A stretch of DNA of 16,519 bases from Biscogniauxia marginata (lineage: Eukaryota > Ascomycota > Sordariomycetes > Xylariales > Xylariaceae): contig MU404274.1 in assembly GCA_022695795.1 (NCBI GenBank), forward strand, positions 1 through 16,519, written 5' to 3'. Numbering within the stretch: position 1 is the first letter of the stretch; each line of letters opens with the position of its first letter. A program made the translations under genes and the position numbers. The notes beneath the pieces were generated by a model. It worked only from the letters and a program-made list of their open reading frames with translations, did not search any database and was not told the DNA's origin. Below, one piece after another: positions 1 through 9,586 of the stretch.

Positions 1-94
1 CCCTAACCCTAACCCTAACCCTAACCCTAACCCTAACCCTAACCCTAACCCTAACCCTAACCCTAACCCTAACCCTAACCCTAACCCTAACCCT
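1..94. repeat. Telomere repeat array (CCCTAA)n
   Basis: Fifteen perfect CCCTAA units followed by CCCT, starting at the first base. This is the C-rich strand of the TTAGGG telomere used by most filamentous ascomycetes and by vertebrates. Its orientation marks the window as the left chromosome end, with the terminus before base 1. There is no sequence variation among the units, as expected for telomerase-made DNA. Confidence 0.98.
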
Positions 95-192
95 GGATAT
101 TGGATATTGGATATTGGATATTGGATATTGAATATTAAATGTTAAATGTTAAATATTGGATATTAAATATTAAATATTAAATATTAAATATT
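95..192. repeat. Degenerate 7-bp tandem repeat next to the telomere
   Basis: Fourteen units of a heptamer follow the last telomere unit without a gap. The five units nearest the telomere are exactly GGATATT. The units then become GAATATT, AAATGTT (twice), AAATATT, one GGATATT, and four AAATATT. All changes are G to A (or A to G) transitions, in the direction expected for RIP or deamination. The array fades into AT-rich DNA at about 193. Confidence 0.9.
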
Positions 193-600
193 AAATTAAG
201 GTTATATGTTTAATTGTTTTATAATATATTAAAACTAAAATAAATTCGCGATATAATACTTTATTAAATTAAAATATATAAAGTTTTATTAAAATATTTA
301 AATCTTAAAAAAAAATCTTATTATTATTATAATAAATATTTATAAAAAATTAATTTTAAATAATAAAATTTTTATATTATTATTTTTAATATATATATAA
401 TATGCTTTATTAATACTTTATATACTTTTTTTTATTTTATATTTTATAAATTTTAATACGCGTTTTTTTAATAATTATAAATAAAAATTTAAATTTAAAA
501 TAAATAATTACACTTTTCTTAATAAATATTTACCTTTAAACTTTAAACTAAATAAAATAAAATAAAATATAATTATTTAATATATATTTAATTTAAATTC
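193..600. other. AT-rich block, no gene seen
   Basis: Almost only A and T with scattered CpG, for example near 247 and 460. Contains short A/T runs and an AATAAA-like tandem near 548-570. No frame stays open and no recognisable protein remnant was found. It probably holds the left flank, including any terminal inverted repeat, of the transposon whose coding remnant begins near 601; that end was not located. Confidence 0.6.
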
Positions 601-1968
601 CCGAGGTTTTACGCCTCGACTTGTTAATATTAAAGATATAGCAAATTTTCTACTTAAATCTCGAGAGGCATTACGTGTCGAGAAGAATTAAGCATATTAA
701 TTTGTATAATGACAATTAAAGTTAAAAACGCGTAGTTTTAATTAATTAAAAATATACGGGCGAAATATAATATTTAAAACTCCGATTTTTATAATTTTAA
801 CGAAATAAGCTTTATAATAAGTGTAATCTTTTTAGTAATAATTATAACTCGCGTAGATTAACGTGGTAAAAGTAAGGCAGTTTAACTAAGTAATCGAAAA
901 TAAGTAATAATAATTATTTATATTAATAACAAAGGTTAAAATGTTTCTTCATTTTTAGTGATTTAAAAGAAGAATTATTTTATAAGTTAATATATTAAAA
1001 ACGGCTTTTTACACGATTAAATAATTAAATTAACTAATAATAACTAAATAAACAATGAAATAAACTTGGAATAGTTTAAACATTTCGATAAATATATTTT
1101 TACTCGAGTTAAAGGTCTATATTAAATGCTTGTTTTTAATAGGCATAAAAGTCACGAATTAGCGGAATTCCAAGAGTATTATAAAGCATATAACATTATT
1201 ACTCTTTATTTACCTCTTTATTTTTCTCATTTAATCTAGTCACTAAATATTAGGTGTTTTAATGTCTTGAAACGGGTATATAATCGATAAATTAAGACTT
1301 TTATTAAGGCTTATATTAATTATATTATAAAGGTCGAGTTCTTTCTCGCCTTTAAAGCAGCTTATTTAGCCTTTATAATAGCTTAGAATGGCTAAGTTGA
1401 ATTCCGCGGAGCTGGCTTAGTGCCTTTCGACCCGCAAGCTATAATTTCAAAGCTTGATATAAGGTTATAAACTCCGAATTCTAGTATACCCCCCTTGATT
1501 AACACTAACCCTTAAGTCTTTTAAACCCCTTATAATGCGATTAATGCGTTTTTATAGTTAACTTTAATAAAGAGTCGCATTACACGCTATTAAGGAAGCT
1601 TTTTAACCCTTATTTTTAAGATAGTAGCGGCGTTAATTAAAAACATTAAAATGTTAATTTATAAAATAACGCTTTTATTAGTTAAGATACGCACATTTCG
1701 AGTAGCAAATAAGGCACTTAGTAAACGCCGTAAGGTTAAAAAGACTCGAGTTTATTAAAGAGAGGTACTTACTATAAAAGATAAGTAAGACGTTTTAACT
1801 TAAAAAGAGGCAAAAAAGTAGGTTTAACGCGACAAGCGCTTTAAAGAGGGTAAGCAAAATGAGAGGCAGCTTTCTAGGCGACGATGTAGTACTTACGAGG
1901 AGACTAGTTATAATACGCGTACTTGTTAAGATATTATAATTATATTAGGTTTATTAAATTTTAAGTAG
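601..1968 (+). pseudogene. RIP-degraded pogo/Fot1-type DDE transposase
   Basis: From about 721 to 1968 one plus frame reads through without an indel as a pogo-type (Tc1/mariner superfamily, DDE_1) transposase interrupted by more than 25 TAA/TAG codons at places where family members have Gln or Trp. Recognisable blocks in order: FNE at 796-804 (family FDE), NNE followed by LE-stop-F near 1051-1077 (the stop replaces a Trp), FNRHKSH at 1135-1155 (family LDGHGSH), SHL to SLN at 1225-1248 (family LQPLD), FRGAGLVPFDP at 1402-1434, and a Cys-rich tail at 1885-1926. All three catalytic Asp codons are now Asn (799-801, 1138-1140, 1246-1248); the last two are 36 codons apart, matching DD35D-type spacing. 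In the tail, a C-x2-C-x4-H-x4-C zinc knuckle has lost its second Cys and its His, both to Tyr. The N-terminal helix-turn-helix part (about 603-720) is in another frame, so an indel or small deletion lies near 690-730. The gene is dead. Confidence 0.88.
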
Positions 1969-3985
1969 TTTAGGTTAATTTTATACGTTATGGTTATTAA
2001 ATCCTAATTCTAATATAAGAAGATAAGGGAAAGTACGCAAGGTATTAATATACGCAAGGTATTAATATGCGCAGGGTACTGGTAAAGCACGTTATTATAA
2101 TTAATAAAAGTATTATTAATATTTTTAATTATTTTTATTTTATTATTTTTTAACGTTAAATTAATAATTATATATATTAAACGAAGTTTTATTTAATATT
2201 ATTAAATTAAAAATAACGTTATTAATTTTAATTAAATTTATAAAGTATTACCACTTTTAAATATTAATTATATTAATAATAATAAAGGTAATTAAAAATT
2301 AAAATATAAAACGAGAATATTTTAATTTAATAAAGCGAGCCAGAATTATTAATTACGGTAATAAATAAATATAATATTATTAAAAAAATAATAACGACAC
2401 ATTTAAATAAGTTATTAAAAATATAAATCTTTTATTAAAAAATTAATAAACCTTAAAAAGTTATTACTTAAAACCCGTAAATTAAAATTAATATCGACTT
2501 AATTTATATTAATAAAATAATATAAACGGTTTTTTAAAAAGGTAATTAAAAAGTAATTTAATAACGCTAGTAATATTAACATTAATAACTTGTATATCGA
2601 ATTAAGCTATATAACGCTCGAGGCTGTAAATAACGATGATATTTAAAACGCCGATATTTTAATTAAAAACTTTTATATATATTTAATTAAGTCGAATAAA
2701 GGTAGTAACACAAGTAAAACATAAGGGGTTTATAACAATATAATAAACGCGAAAAGAAACTTAATACTATTAATAATAATCATTAAAGCCCGTTACTTTA
2801 ACAAAAAAAAGAAACGGAAATAATATAAATAACATAAAAAATAAAAAACGTGATATTAAAGTAAATACAAAATAAGGCATATTACTTATTAATATAAATA
2901 AAAACGAGAATAATAATAACTAAATTATAAATAAAAAATAATTACTAAATATATATATATATAAAACTAATAAGCTCGAGAATTAACAATATTTAAAGAT
3001 ATAATAAATATTAATACGAAAAAGCTAAACATATAAAACTAAATAAATAATAAAAGTTTACATGAACTTATTATATAAATAATATATATAAAGAATAACT
3101 AATAAGTAAATAAAGTTAAACGAAAAAAATAAAAATAACTTATTATATTTAGAAATAAATAATTTATATAAAAAATATAATGTATCGTTATAAAACTAAA
3201 TAGCTTTAATGAAATACGAATAAAACATAAACCGCGTAAATAACGTTTATACTATAAATAGGACTATAATTCGTTTCTACGTAACTAATAAAAAACAACA
3301 CTACATCCGCGTAAGCGGCTTAAAACGGCCTTAACCGTTACATATAAATGTGCACTTTAAAAAAGGTAAAGGGGACTCTAAAATAAGCGGGTTCGCCCTT
3401 AGTTTTAAGCAATTAATTAATGAGATCACTTAGATTTTGGTGTAAAGAAGCTAAACACTAACATTATAACTATAATATTATAATAATAAGTAATATATTT
3501 ACCCTTATAAATAATAATAAAATTATATATAAAAAAGGAAGGAGTTTTATAAGACTTTTAATACGGGATAATAAAAGGTATAACGTTATATATAACTATT
3601 AAAAACTAAAGTTATAAAAAAGAGCCTTAATAAGGCTTTTTATTATTAATATATTACCTTCTTTTTCACCTTTATATATAAACCTTTATTTAAAATATTT
3701 AAATTTAAAACTTATAAGGTTTTTTAAACCTTTATAACTTTATATTAAAATTATTTATTATTAGTTATAAAAATAAATAAATAATAAAAACTTAAATTTA
3801 TAAACCTTATATAATTAATAAATTAAAAGTTTAAATTTTATTATAATTAAATAATTTAAACTTTCGAGATTTATTATAATTAAAAAGAATTTTTATTACC
3901 TTTTTAAGAATTATAAGCCTTATTTAATAGGTTATTAATTATAATATGTTTTTAAGCATATGTTAATAGTTAAAATAAATTATAC
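1969..3985. other. AT-rich RIP-type repeat block, unidentified relics
   Basis: Strongly AT-rich DNA downstream of the transposase remnant, with remaining C mostly in CpG. A somewhat less eroded island at about 3240-3420 has two overlapping plus frames with TAA/TAG-type stops only, which suggests a second transposon coding remnant, but I could not assign it. The block ends abruptly at about 3985, only a few bases from the stop codon of the next gene. Confidence 0.65.
2033..2083. repeat. 17-bp tandem repeat, three units
   Basis: Units at 2033-2049, 2050-2066 and 2067-2083. The first two are nearly identical (GTACGCAAGGTATTAAT and ATACGCAAGGTATTAAT). The third is ATGCGCAGGGTACTGGT and differs only by transitions, always with the G/C state in the third unit. 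The third therefore looks like the less mutated copy. It lies just past the transposase remnant and may be subterminal to that element. Confidence 0.8.
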
Positions 3986-3992
3986 TTAAGCT

Positions 3993-5903
3993 TTAAAGTA
4001 GCTCTAAATCAAGTATAAGGCTAGGAGTGCCAGTAAAGCCATCAGGCATTGTGTAAGTAAAGTTCCATAACTCAAAGTCCCGGATCGTCGAACCGCTCCC
4101 TCCATACTCCCCGTTAAAAGACAGGCTATAGGTTAGGTTAATATTACCCGAAACTTCTACTTTCAACCCCGGAATGTCACCCCATCCCGTTATGGTGGGT
4201 TTCTCAACGAACGTGCCGACCATCAAGGAGAAGATAGAAGTGCTATTACCTCGCGGATAGGTTAGGCTGAGATTGCCGGGACTGACCCTAACATCTAGAG
4301 CCGTCTCCGTGGGATAGAGCTACGTGGCTATGGTTAACCTCAGTGCTGTGAAAATCTCAGATAACTTACAGAAATGAATGATATTTCGTTGCCAGTATCC
4401 CACTGGATAACCGCAGGGTTAAAGGACTCCTGGCTCTGAGAGGGGCCTCCGATTGTAATCTCGTCGTATGACTCAGCCCCGATGGTGAGCTTGTCCGAGA
4501 GCCAAGTCGTGATATTCCGAGGAGCCGTATCAAAGGGTGGGTAGTATGTGCTGGCAGTAAAGTTGTGCTCACCTTGGAAAGTGGTGAGCCTGGACAAGAC
4601 GCTCTTCGGTATCAGCTTTTTATGAGTGTCGGCGAGCACGGCGAAGAGTGGAGCCCAGGCATAGTCGGCCATATGAGACATGACTTGAGGCTGTCAACAA
4701 ACAAATTAAATCATGTTAGCGGGCTATATATTTCCTATGTTTAAGTTCCCGAACTGATGAAGAACCTGACCTTATTAATGAGCGACGAGTTCTCCTTCCC
4801 TATCAAGGTCCAAAACCACAACGCCATGACGCTTAGGTAACGATTCATATCGTAACCGTAAGAGCGGTCCCAGGGACCGGCCATGTTCTTCATACCAGGG
4901 TGCCAAAGCTGACCGATTGACTCCCACGTGTGGCTGATCATACGGGGGCCAGCTTGAGTCATGACGGAGTCGTTAGGGAGGTACTTGCTCCAAAGGACGA
5001 GGCCGAAAAGCGAGACGCCGGTGTAAGTACCGGAGTTAAACTCGGAGAGCGTGTTGGCACGGTCAAACAGATCAATGATATCCTGTGCGTATTTTTCACC
5101 ACTCTTGGTCATGTTTTGCTCACGCAGGTATCGACCAGTCCACCCAGACACGAAAGCTCGCATGATAGACTAGAATGACGCCAGTCAAAAATTAGAACAA
5201 GTGGCTACAGCGCGTGTGAAAGAGATCGATAAAACTTACGGGGTTGCTGTACGCCGGGTACAAGTTATCCTTCTCTCTGTCTAGGTTACCGAAACGGTAC
5301 TCGTCGCCCTTAGTCGCGTTGTAAAGCGACTGCAGTATGAGATCTTGCGTAGGCCGACTGACAAGATGCTCGAACTCTTCTAGGACCAAGATCAAGGTAG
5401 TAGCGACAAAACCACGCCAATTCGGGTCCCATGAGTTATAGATGGAAGCAGAATACGCTGGCGTGCCAACATATGGTTCTTCGGGCTCCTTCTGATAGGT
5501 AGCATACCTATGTGGCCGCTTTGTCATTAATATATCTACTTATCCCTCTTGTTTCAATGCGACTAGAAAAAAGACCTCACCATTCGTCAGCAGGAACTTT
5601 GTACTGGGCGTTAATGACGTTCTTGATGATTTTCTCGGCCTCTGCCGCGTCGCTCCCTTTATTCCGAGCTAAGAGTCCGAACGCATACCAGACGGAACTG
5701 CGAGTCTCGTGCCTCAGGGCCGTCGCAGCGCTGAAGTCGTGGAGATACCCGGCTTTGGCATCGTAGTAGTCATCCATCCAGTCCATGCTCTCAAGCAAAA
5801 GGGACTTGGCATTTCCGGATAGCGAGCCCAGAGACGGGAGCATAGCGGTTTGGCTCGCTAGAGCTACTAGGCCCAGAGAGGCGGCCAGGGTAGAGACACG
5901 CAT
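3993..5903 (-). CDS. Secreted protein of unknown function, 545 aa, 5 exons
   Basis: Exons on the minus strand: 5903-5581, 5507-5240, 5169-4771, 4690-4370, 4319-3993 (1638 nt with stop). Introns are 73, 70, 80 and 50 bp, with GTGAGG, GTAAGT, GTCAGG and GTAAGT donors and TAG or CAG acceptors; a GCTAAC branch site is visible in intron 3. All phases close. Residues 1 to about 20 form a signal peptide: MRV, then a Leu/Ala-rich core. The rest is rich in amphipathic helices and Trp/Tyr/Gly motifs such as GTYTGVSLFG and WDRSYGYDMNRY (residues about 245-300), with a beta-rich C-terminal third. Many N-x-S/T sequons (for example Asn171 and Asn216, and others in exons 4 and 5) fit the secretory pathway. 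It resembles conserved uncharacterised fungal proteins; the helical part suggests an alpha/alpha-toroid fold like some glycosidases and lyases, but this is a guess. The gene is intact and not RIPped, and lies on the same strand as the transporter gene upstream. Confidence 0.85.
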
Positions 5904-6817
5904 TCTTCCGAGTTAGGGAGAGATGGATTGCACGTCTCTCAAGAATCACAAAGCCGGCTGGCTCTCCGTTTCCCCCACCGTTATGTAACCGTGAAAGAAT
6001 AACCCGAGAGGACTGAACTGCATTCATGAACTCTTCCAGATTTGAGGGAATTGAGTTAGTTCATATACATGGTCAGGCAGCCCCACACGCTAGACGACAG
6101 CGTGCTACTATATACTACTATGTTCATAGGTAATATCAAGACGCCTACCTAGTTGCATATACATCCGAGGTACTAGAAAACTGGTTAATTCTTGTTCTAG
6201 TAGTGGGTCCCGTTATCAGGTTAATACGCTGTATCGGGCATTACCTCCGCTCCCAATCTTAGGGGGAATTTGGGGAAGATACGCACGACCGTAACTGGGA
6301 TGCGAAACTGAAGAGACGAAAAACAAACAGTTGGTGGCTTGAAAGGATAGAAAAAGAAAAGGGGGTTTAGTTGATCACGACAACCTCTCACCGGGTTCGC
6401 AAGACATAATCTCTCTCTCTGTATGCTGGGACCGGAATTGTGGGTCCCGGGTAGCTCTGCCTCCGGGAGTAGCTTTGCCGGTCAACGGATGAGATAAAAT
6501 TGCCGAGATAGGCGGAGATCGGGGGTGGATTTTATGTGCCGATCTTCTCTTTCGTATGATTTATGAACCTACCGAAAGCAATCTGCAGACTTTTTGCATT
6601 AAATTGGTGATTTATAGCTATCAAGGTTTACATACTCTTTCCGTGCGGCCAACAATCTTACTTATCTTTATAAAGTTGAAGTTTGATGAAGGAAGGGGGA
6701 GGGGGCCAAGGTAAGTTAAAGAGGTGGCATTTAGTATTTCATGGATCAAACTGGAAGATACGACAGGCTACTGCACTTAAATGTATTAAATATCCGCCTC
6801 CTGATGATTATCAAACC
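5904..6817. other. Intergenic region, promoter of the secreted-protein gene
   Basis: About 914 bp of ordinary composition between the end of the transporter gene and the start of the secreted-protein gene, both on the minus strand. It must hold the promoter and 5' leader of the latter and the 3' end of the former. Just upstream of the ATG at 5903 the minus strand is pyrimidine-rich, as in many fungal leaders. A small open frame at 6683-6895 on the plus strand lacks any recognisable domain and overlaps the transporter's last exon antisense. No RNA gene was seen. Confidence 0.6.
6428..6479. promoter_or_regulatory. Candidate regulatory cluster: dyad plus imperfect direct repeat
   Basis: GGGACC (6428-6433) and GGTCCC (6443-6448) form an inverted repeat, and the same bases contain CCG-N13-CGG (6432-6434 and 6448-6450), a possible site for a Zn2Cys6 factor. 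Overlapping it, CCGGGTAGCTCTGCC (6447-6461) is repeated imperfectly as CCGGGAGTAGCTTTGCC (6463-6479). The cluster lies about 525-575 bp upstream of the secreted-protein ATG. Factor and function are unknown. Confidence 0.3.
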
Positions 6818-8988
6818 CTACCAGTAATATCGGTAGCTTTGCCCTTTGTCGTCTTTAAACAACGTCGCTTGGTCTTCTTTAGGTTGAGCCTGTAGCTTCC
6901 GGGCAAAACGCAGGTTTAGCCACTTGAACGCTGCCGTCTGTAGGATAAGAACTGCGAGCCACACCGCTCCTAGGGATATGCACGCTGTCCAGGCTTTGCG
7001 GTAAAGTGGCGCATCGCTCTGATATTTGCTATTAGTCCGGTAGACCACGGTAGCTGGAGAACCCGAGCTTTACGTACCCCTCTGAACACTTGGTTTCCGT
7101 ATGTCCCGCCCAAGTTAGAACATCCGACTAGGCCGCTCGTTAGAGACTATCTCAGCCTTATTAATATTCTGCTTTACTCACTGTAAACAGCGTAAGCGAT
7201 GGCTCTCTTTTGGGGAGTCTTGAAGTTGAGGGCGAGCCATGTTACATTGAGTGGCTGCCATACTCTAGCGGGGATAATGCCGTCAGCACTGAGAGACCAG
7301 TCTTTAAAAGGATCAGTCAGACTCACGGAGCAGCTTGCGTAACTACATACGCAGCATAGAAGGACCACGAAGCCTTGGCGGTCACTGGCAAGCGCTATGT
7401 ATAGTCCAAGGAGATTAATCCTGATCTTTGTTGGATAACTGTGATCCACACTTACGTAGAGCGCAATCAACCCGGCGAGAGTCCAGACTGCGGCGAAAAT
7501 GATTGCGTACCCGAAACGTTTGTATCGATCCACTAGGAAAGATAGAGCAAGGCCGGTTAGAGATCCTAGTATCGGACCTGGCACGTTGAGGAGGTTGGCC
7601 CGGATCCTACTGAAACCTAGGGATTGGATGATAGTCGCGCCCCAGGTCGAGAGGCCGTTGACGGACTGGAGCCCGCTCAAGCATACCACGAGGTATGGCC
7701 AGGTTTCCCAGGTAAACAGGACATCCGTTCTGCGGAAGGGATCGTCAGTGGAAAGTTTGCAGGTTTATGTTGTTCCTAAGAAAGCGCCTTACATGTCTTT
7801 GAGTGTGATCTTAAGCGTTGCTTCTTGACCCTTCTTTGGATCCCGTCTAATGATCCTTGCGACGAAGACGTCTGCCTCGCGCTCGGAGAGCCATCCACGT
7901 ATGGGAACCAAGCCACCGAGAAGCTGATTAGTGTGGTGAGGTGACTTTGGCACAAAGACGAAAGCCAGGATACCGACAGCTACAAGCCATGCCCAGTCAA
8001 TTTATCGGGCTTGGTTGACACTAATTAAGGGGGAATCACCTATCGTCGATACACCACAGATGATAAAGATCCTATTCAGAAAGACAGTTTAGCATGTCTC
8101 CACAACAAAGTCCGTATGTAGTTGACTAACCATTGCCACCCTTTTAATCCTCCTTCCCCTTCAAGCCGAAGTGCTCCAGCGGAGATCAGTGACCCAAATG
8201 CCGAAGAGATTGACGGTCCTAGGAAGAAGATCGTAGTGCGTTTAGCGAGCTCGTCCTGTGTATACCACCGCGATAGCGTGTAAAGGGCGCCGGGGATAAA
8301 GCCGCTCTCGCCGAGGCCGAGGAACAATCGGGCCGCATACCAACCGCCGGCATTCTTGACAAATGCTTGGAGCACCTCTATCAGACCCCATAAAACAACC
8401 TGCGCGGGGATCCAGTAGTGCGCTCCAACACGGTGCAGCACGACCTGGAGAAGCTTCAGTTAGCCGGTGGTTCGTATGCCGGTGCGCTGGGAAAGAATTA
8501 CGTTTGATGGGATCTCCAGTAGAACGATCCCGAACCACAGGAGTGAGATGCCTGTGTTCGCTTGGTCCCGTGTCATCCCAGTGTCGTCGAGGAAGGTTGA
8601 CGTCAAGACACCAGAGACGTTCGTCCGGTCAATTGCCATCCACGTGAACATTAACTATAGGCGGTCAGACAAACACAAATCTTTAGCTCCGTGGTCCTTT
8701 ATGTACCGCAAAAAGTGGGAGAAAAAGGAAGTCTGCCTTGCGGACCACGCGGGCCTCTTCATCTTTGCCCCAGCTGACGAGGGTCTGCCTTTCGTCTTTC
8801 TCGATGTACTGATGGAAGAGGCCGTCGTTCGTGCTCTCAATGTCGGAATCTATCTTTAGAGAGATCTCTCCCGTGGTGGCGACCGCGCCGTCACTAACCA
8901 CTGCTAACTTCCTATCGTAGGTGTCATTTGCGGCAGCGAAGTGAACAGAAGAGGTAGTAGTGGTATTCCCGACAGATTGGGACACCAT
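6818..8988 (-). CDS. MFS transporter, anion:cation symporter (Dal5-like) family, 564 aa, 9 exons
   Basis: Exons on the minus strand: 8988-8707, 8654-8502, 8444-8131, 8071-8040, 7979-7793, 7729-7327, 7254-7182, 7127-7078, 7018-6818 (1695 nt with stop). The eight introns are 52-72 bp, phases close, and every join restores family sequence. A hydrophilic tail of about 85 residues precedes TM1 (LFALMFTWMAIDRTN, about 92-106). RLFLGLGESGFIPGALYTLS (184-203) is the loop signature of the anion:cation symporter family (TC 2.A.1.14), and FLVDRYKRFGY (387-397) is the repeated MFS loop motif in the second half. NLGGTYGNQVF in exon 8 belongs to TM11. Length is normal and about 12 membrane segments are expected, in the plasma membrane. 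Relatives import allantoate, nicotinate, pantothenate, thiamine-linked or sulfur compounds. The pattern feels closest to the YIL166C/Soa1-like branch, but the substrate cannot be told. Exons of 32 and 50 nt make it easy to mis-predict. The gene looks intact. Confidence 0.9.
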
Positions 8989-9262
8989 CTTTCCGAAACA
9001 CGCTTTACAGACGCTGTAAACCCCGTAGCTGAAGATGCTGCATATTCGTGAGCCATGTGGAGGCGGCCCGGGTCGTTATTAATACACATGCTTGTCATTG
9101 GGAATATAGACGAAGACTGGCCGTTGCACTCATTAAAGCTACGAATGGCGTAATAGTCTTGTCCCGGTCTTATAAATGCCACACATACAGGCCATTGCGG
9201 GTTTAGCTCGTGGGATTTGTCATGCCCAGCGATCGTGCATCCGGTGCCTTGCAATTAATTAA

Positions 9263-9274
9263 TTATCTTATCTT
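9263..9274 (-). promoter_or_regulatory. Tandem GATA sites upstream of the transporter
   Basis: On the minus strand this reads AAGATAAGATAA: two overlapping AGATAA sites in the same direction as the transporter gene, about 275 bp upstream of its ATG. Paired HGATAR sites are the typical target of fungal GATA regulators such as AreA/NIT2 (nitrogen) or SreA/SRE (iron). A nitrogen role would suit an allantoate-permease-type transporter. Binding is inferred. Confidence 0.5.
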
Positions 9275-9284
9275 GGGCAAGGCT

Positions 9285-9302
9285 TCGGTCGCCTCTAACC
9301 GA
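9285..9302. promoter_or_regulatory. TCGG-N10-CCGA dyad, possible Zn2Cys6 factor site
   Basis: TCGG at 9285-9288 and CCGA at 9299-9302 form an inverted pair containing CGG-N10-CCG. This spacing is that of Put3-type sites; UaY-type sites have the same half-sites with a shorter gap. It lies 10 bp from the tandem GATA pair and about 300 bp upstream of the transporter ATG, a common arrangement in nitrogen-source pathway promoters. The factor is unknown. Confidence 0.35.
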
Positions 9303-9586
9303 CGAGGAGAGTTGTAATCACGGTGTCCTCTTCGAACCCTGATATGTCGCCATTCGAGAGTGGGGGTATCCGAGCTGTGAGTAGATTATCACAGGTGCCG
9401 AGGGTGGTCGACGTGATCGAATGAGGATTTACCGCAGGTTGATAATAACCTCTCATTCATCACGAAACGCCTGTTTTCACCCTATTCCTCTCACACTACG
9501 AACCCCCCCAGTCGCGACCCACCACTTTCCCACATAAAACCACAAAAAACTTAATACTTTCACATTTAAATAACTACATAAATAAA

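Larger units (their letters stand above)
8989..9540. other. Promoter region of the transporter gene
   Basis: About 550 bp of ordinary composition upstream of the transporter start (8988, minus strand), ending where RIP-type AT-rich DNA begins near 9530-9545. It holds the tandem GATA and TCGG dyad listed separately, further GATAAT-like matches near 9386-9392 and 9440-9446, and no convincing coding sequence. An open frame at 8904-9254 overlaps exon 1 in another frame and has no family features. Confidence 0.6.

Noticed and set aside
3623..3637. AGCCTTAATAAGGCT hairpin followed by T-rich DNA, like a bacterial terminator
   Set aside because: It lies in a RIP-mutated fungal repeat block far from any gene end; palindromes of this kind arise readily in AT-rich DNA.
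4930..5178. Plus-strand open frame
   Set aside because: Antisense to exon 3 of the secreted-protein gene, which has convincing splice joins and family-like sequence.
3993..5903. GH76 (Dfg5/Dcw1-type mannanase) identity for the secreted protein
   Set aside because: It has a signal peptide and helical sequence, but I did not see the paired-Asp motif or other GH76 blocks, so the name is not supported.
6683..6895. Plus-strand open frame of 70 codons in the intergenic region
   Set aside because: No recognisable domain, poor codon context, and it overlaps the last transporter exon antisense.
8460..8501. Possible frameshift in the transporter between IPSN and the next membrane segment
   Set aside because: A 57-bp intron (8501-8445) with GTAATT donor, GCTAAC branch site and CTCCAG acceptor restores IPSNVVLHRVG in frame.
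8467..8859. Plus-strand open frame of 130 codons
   Set aside because: Antisense to exons 1 and 2 of the transporter, whose minus-strand translation matches the family well.
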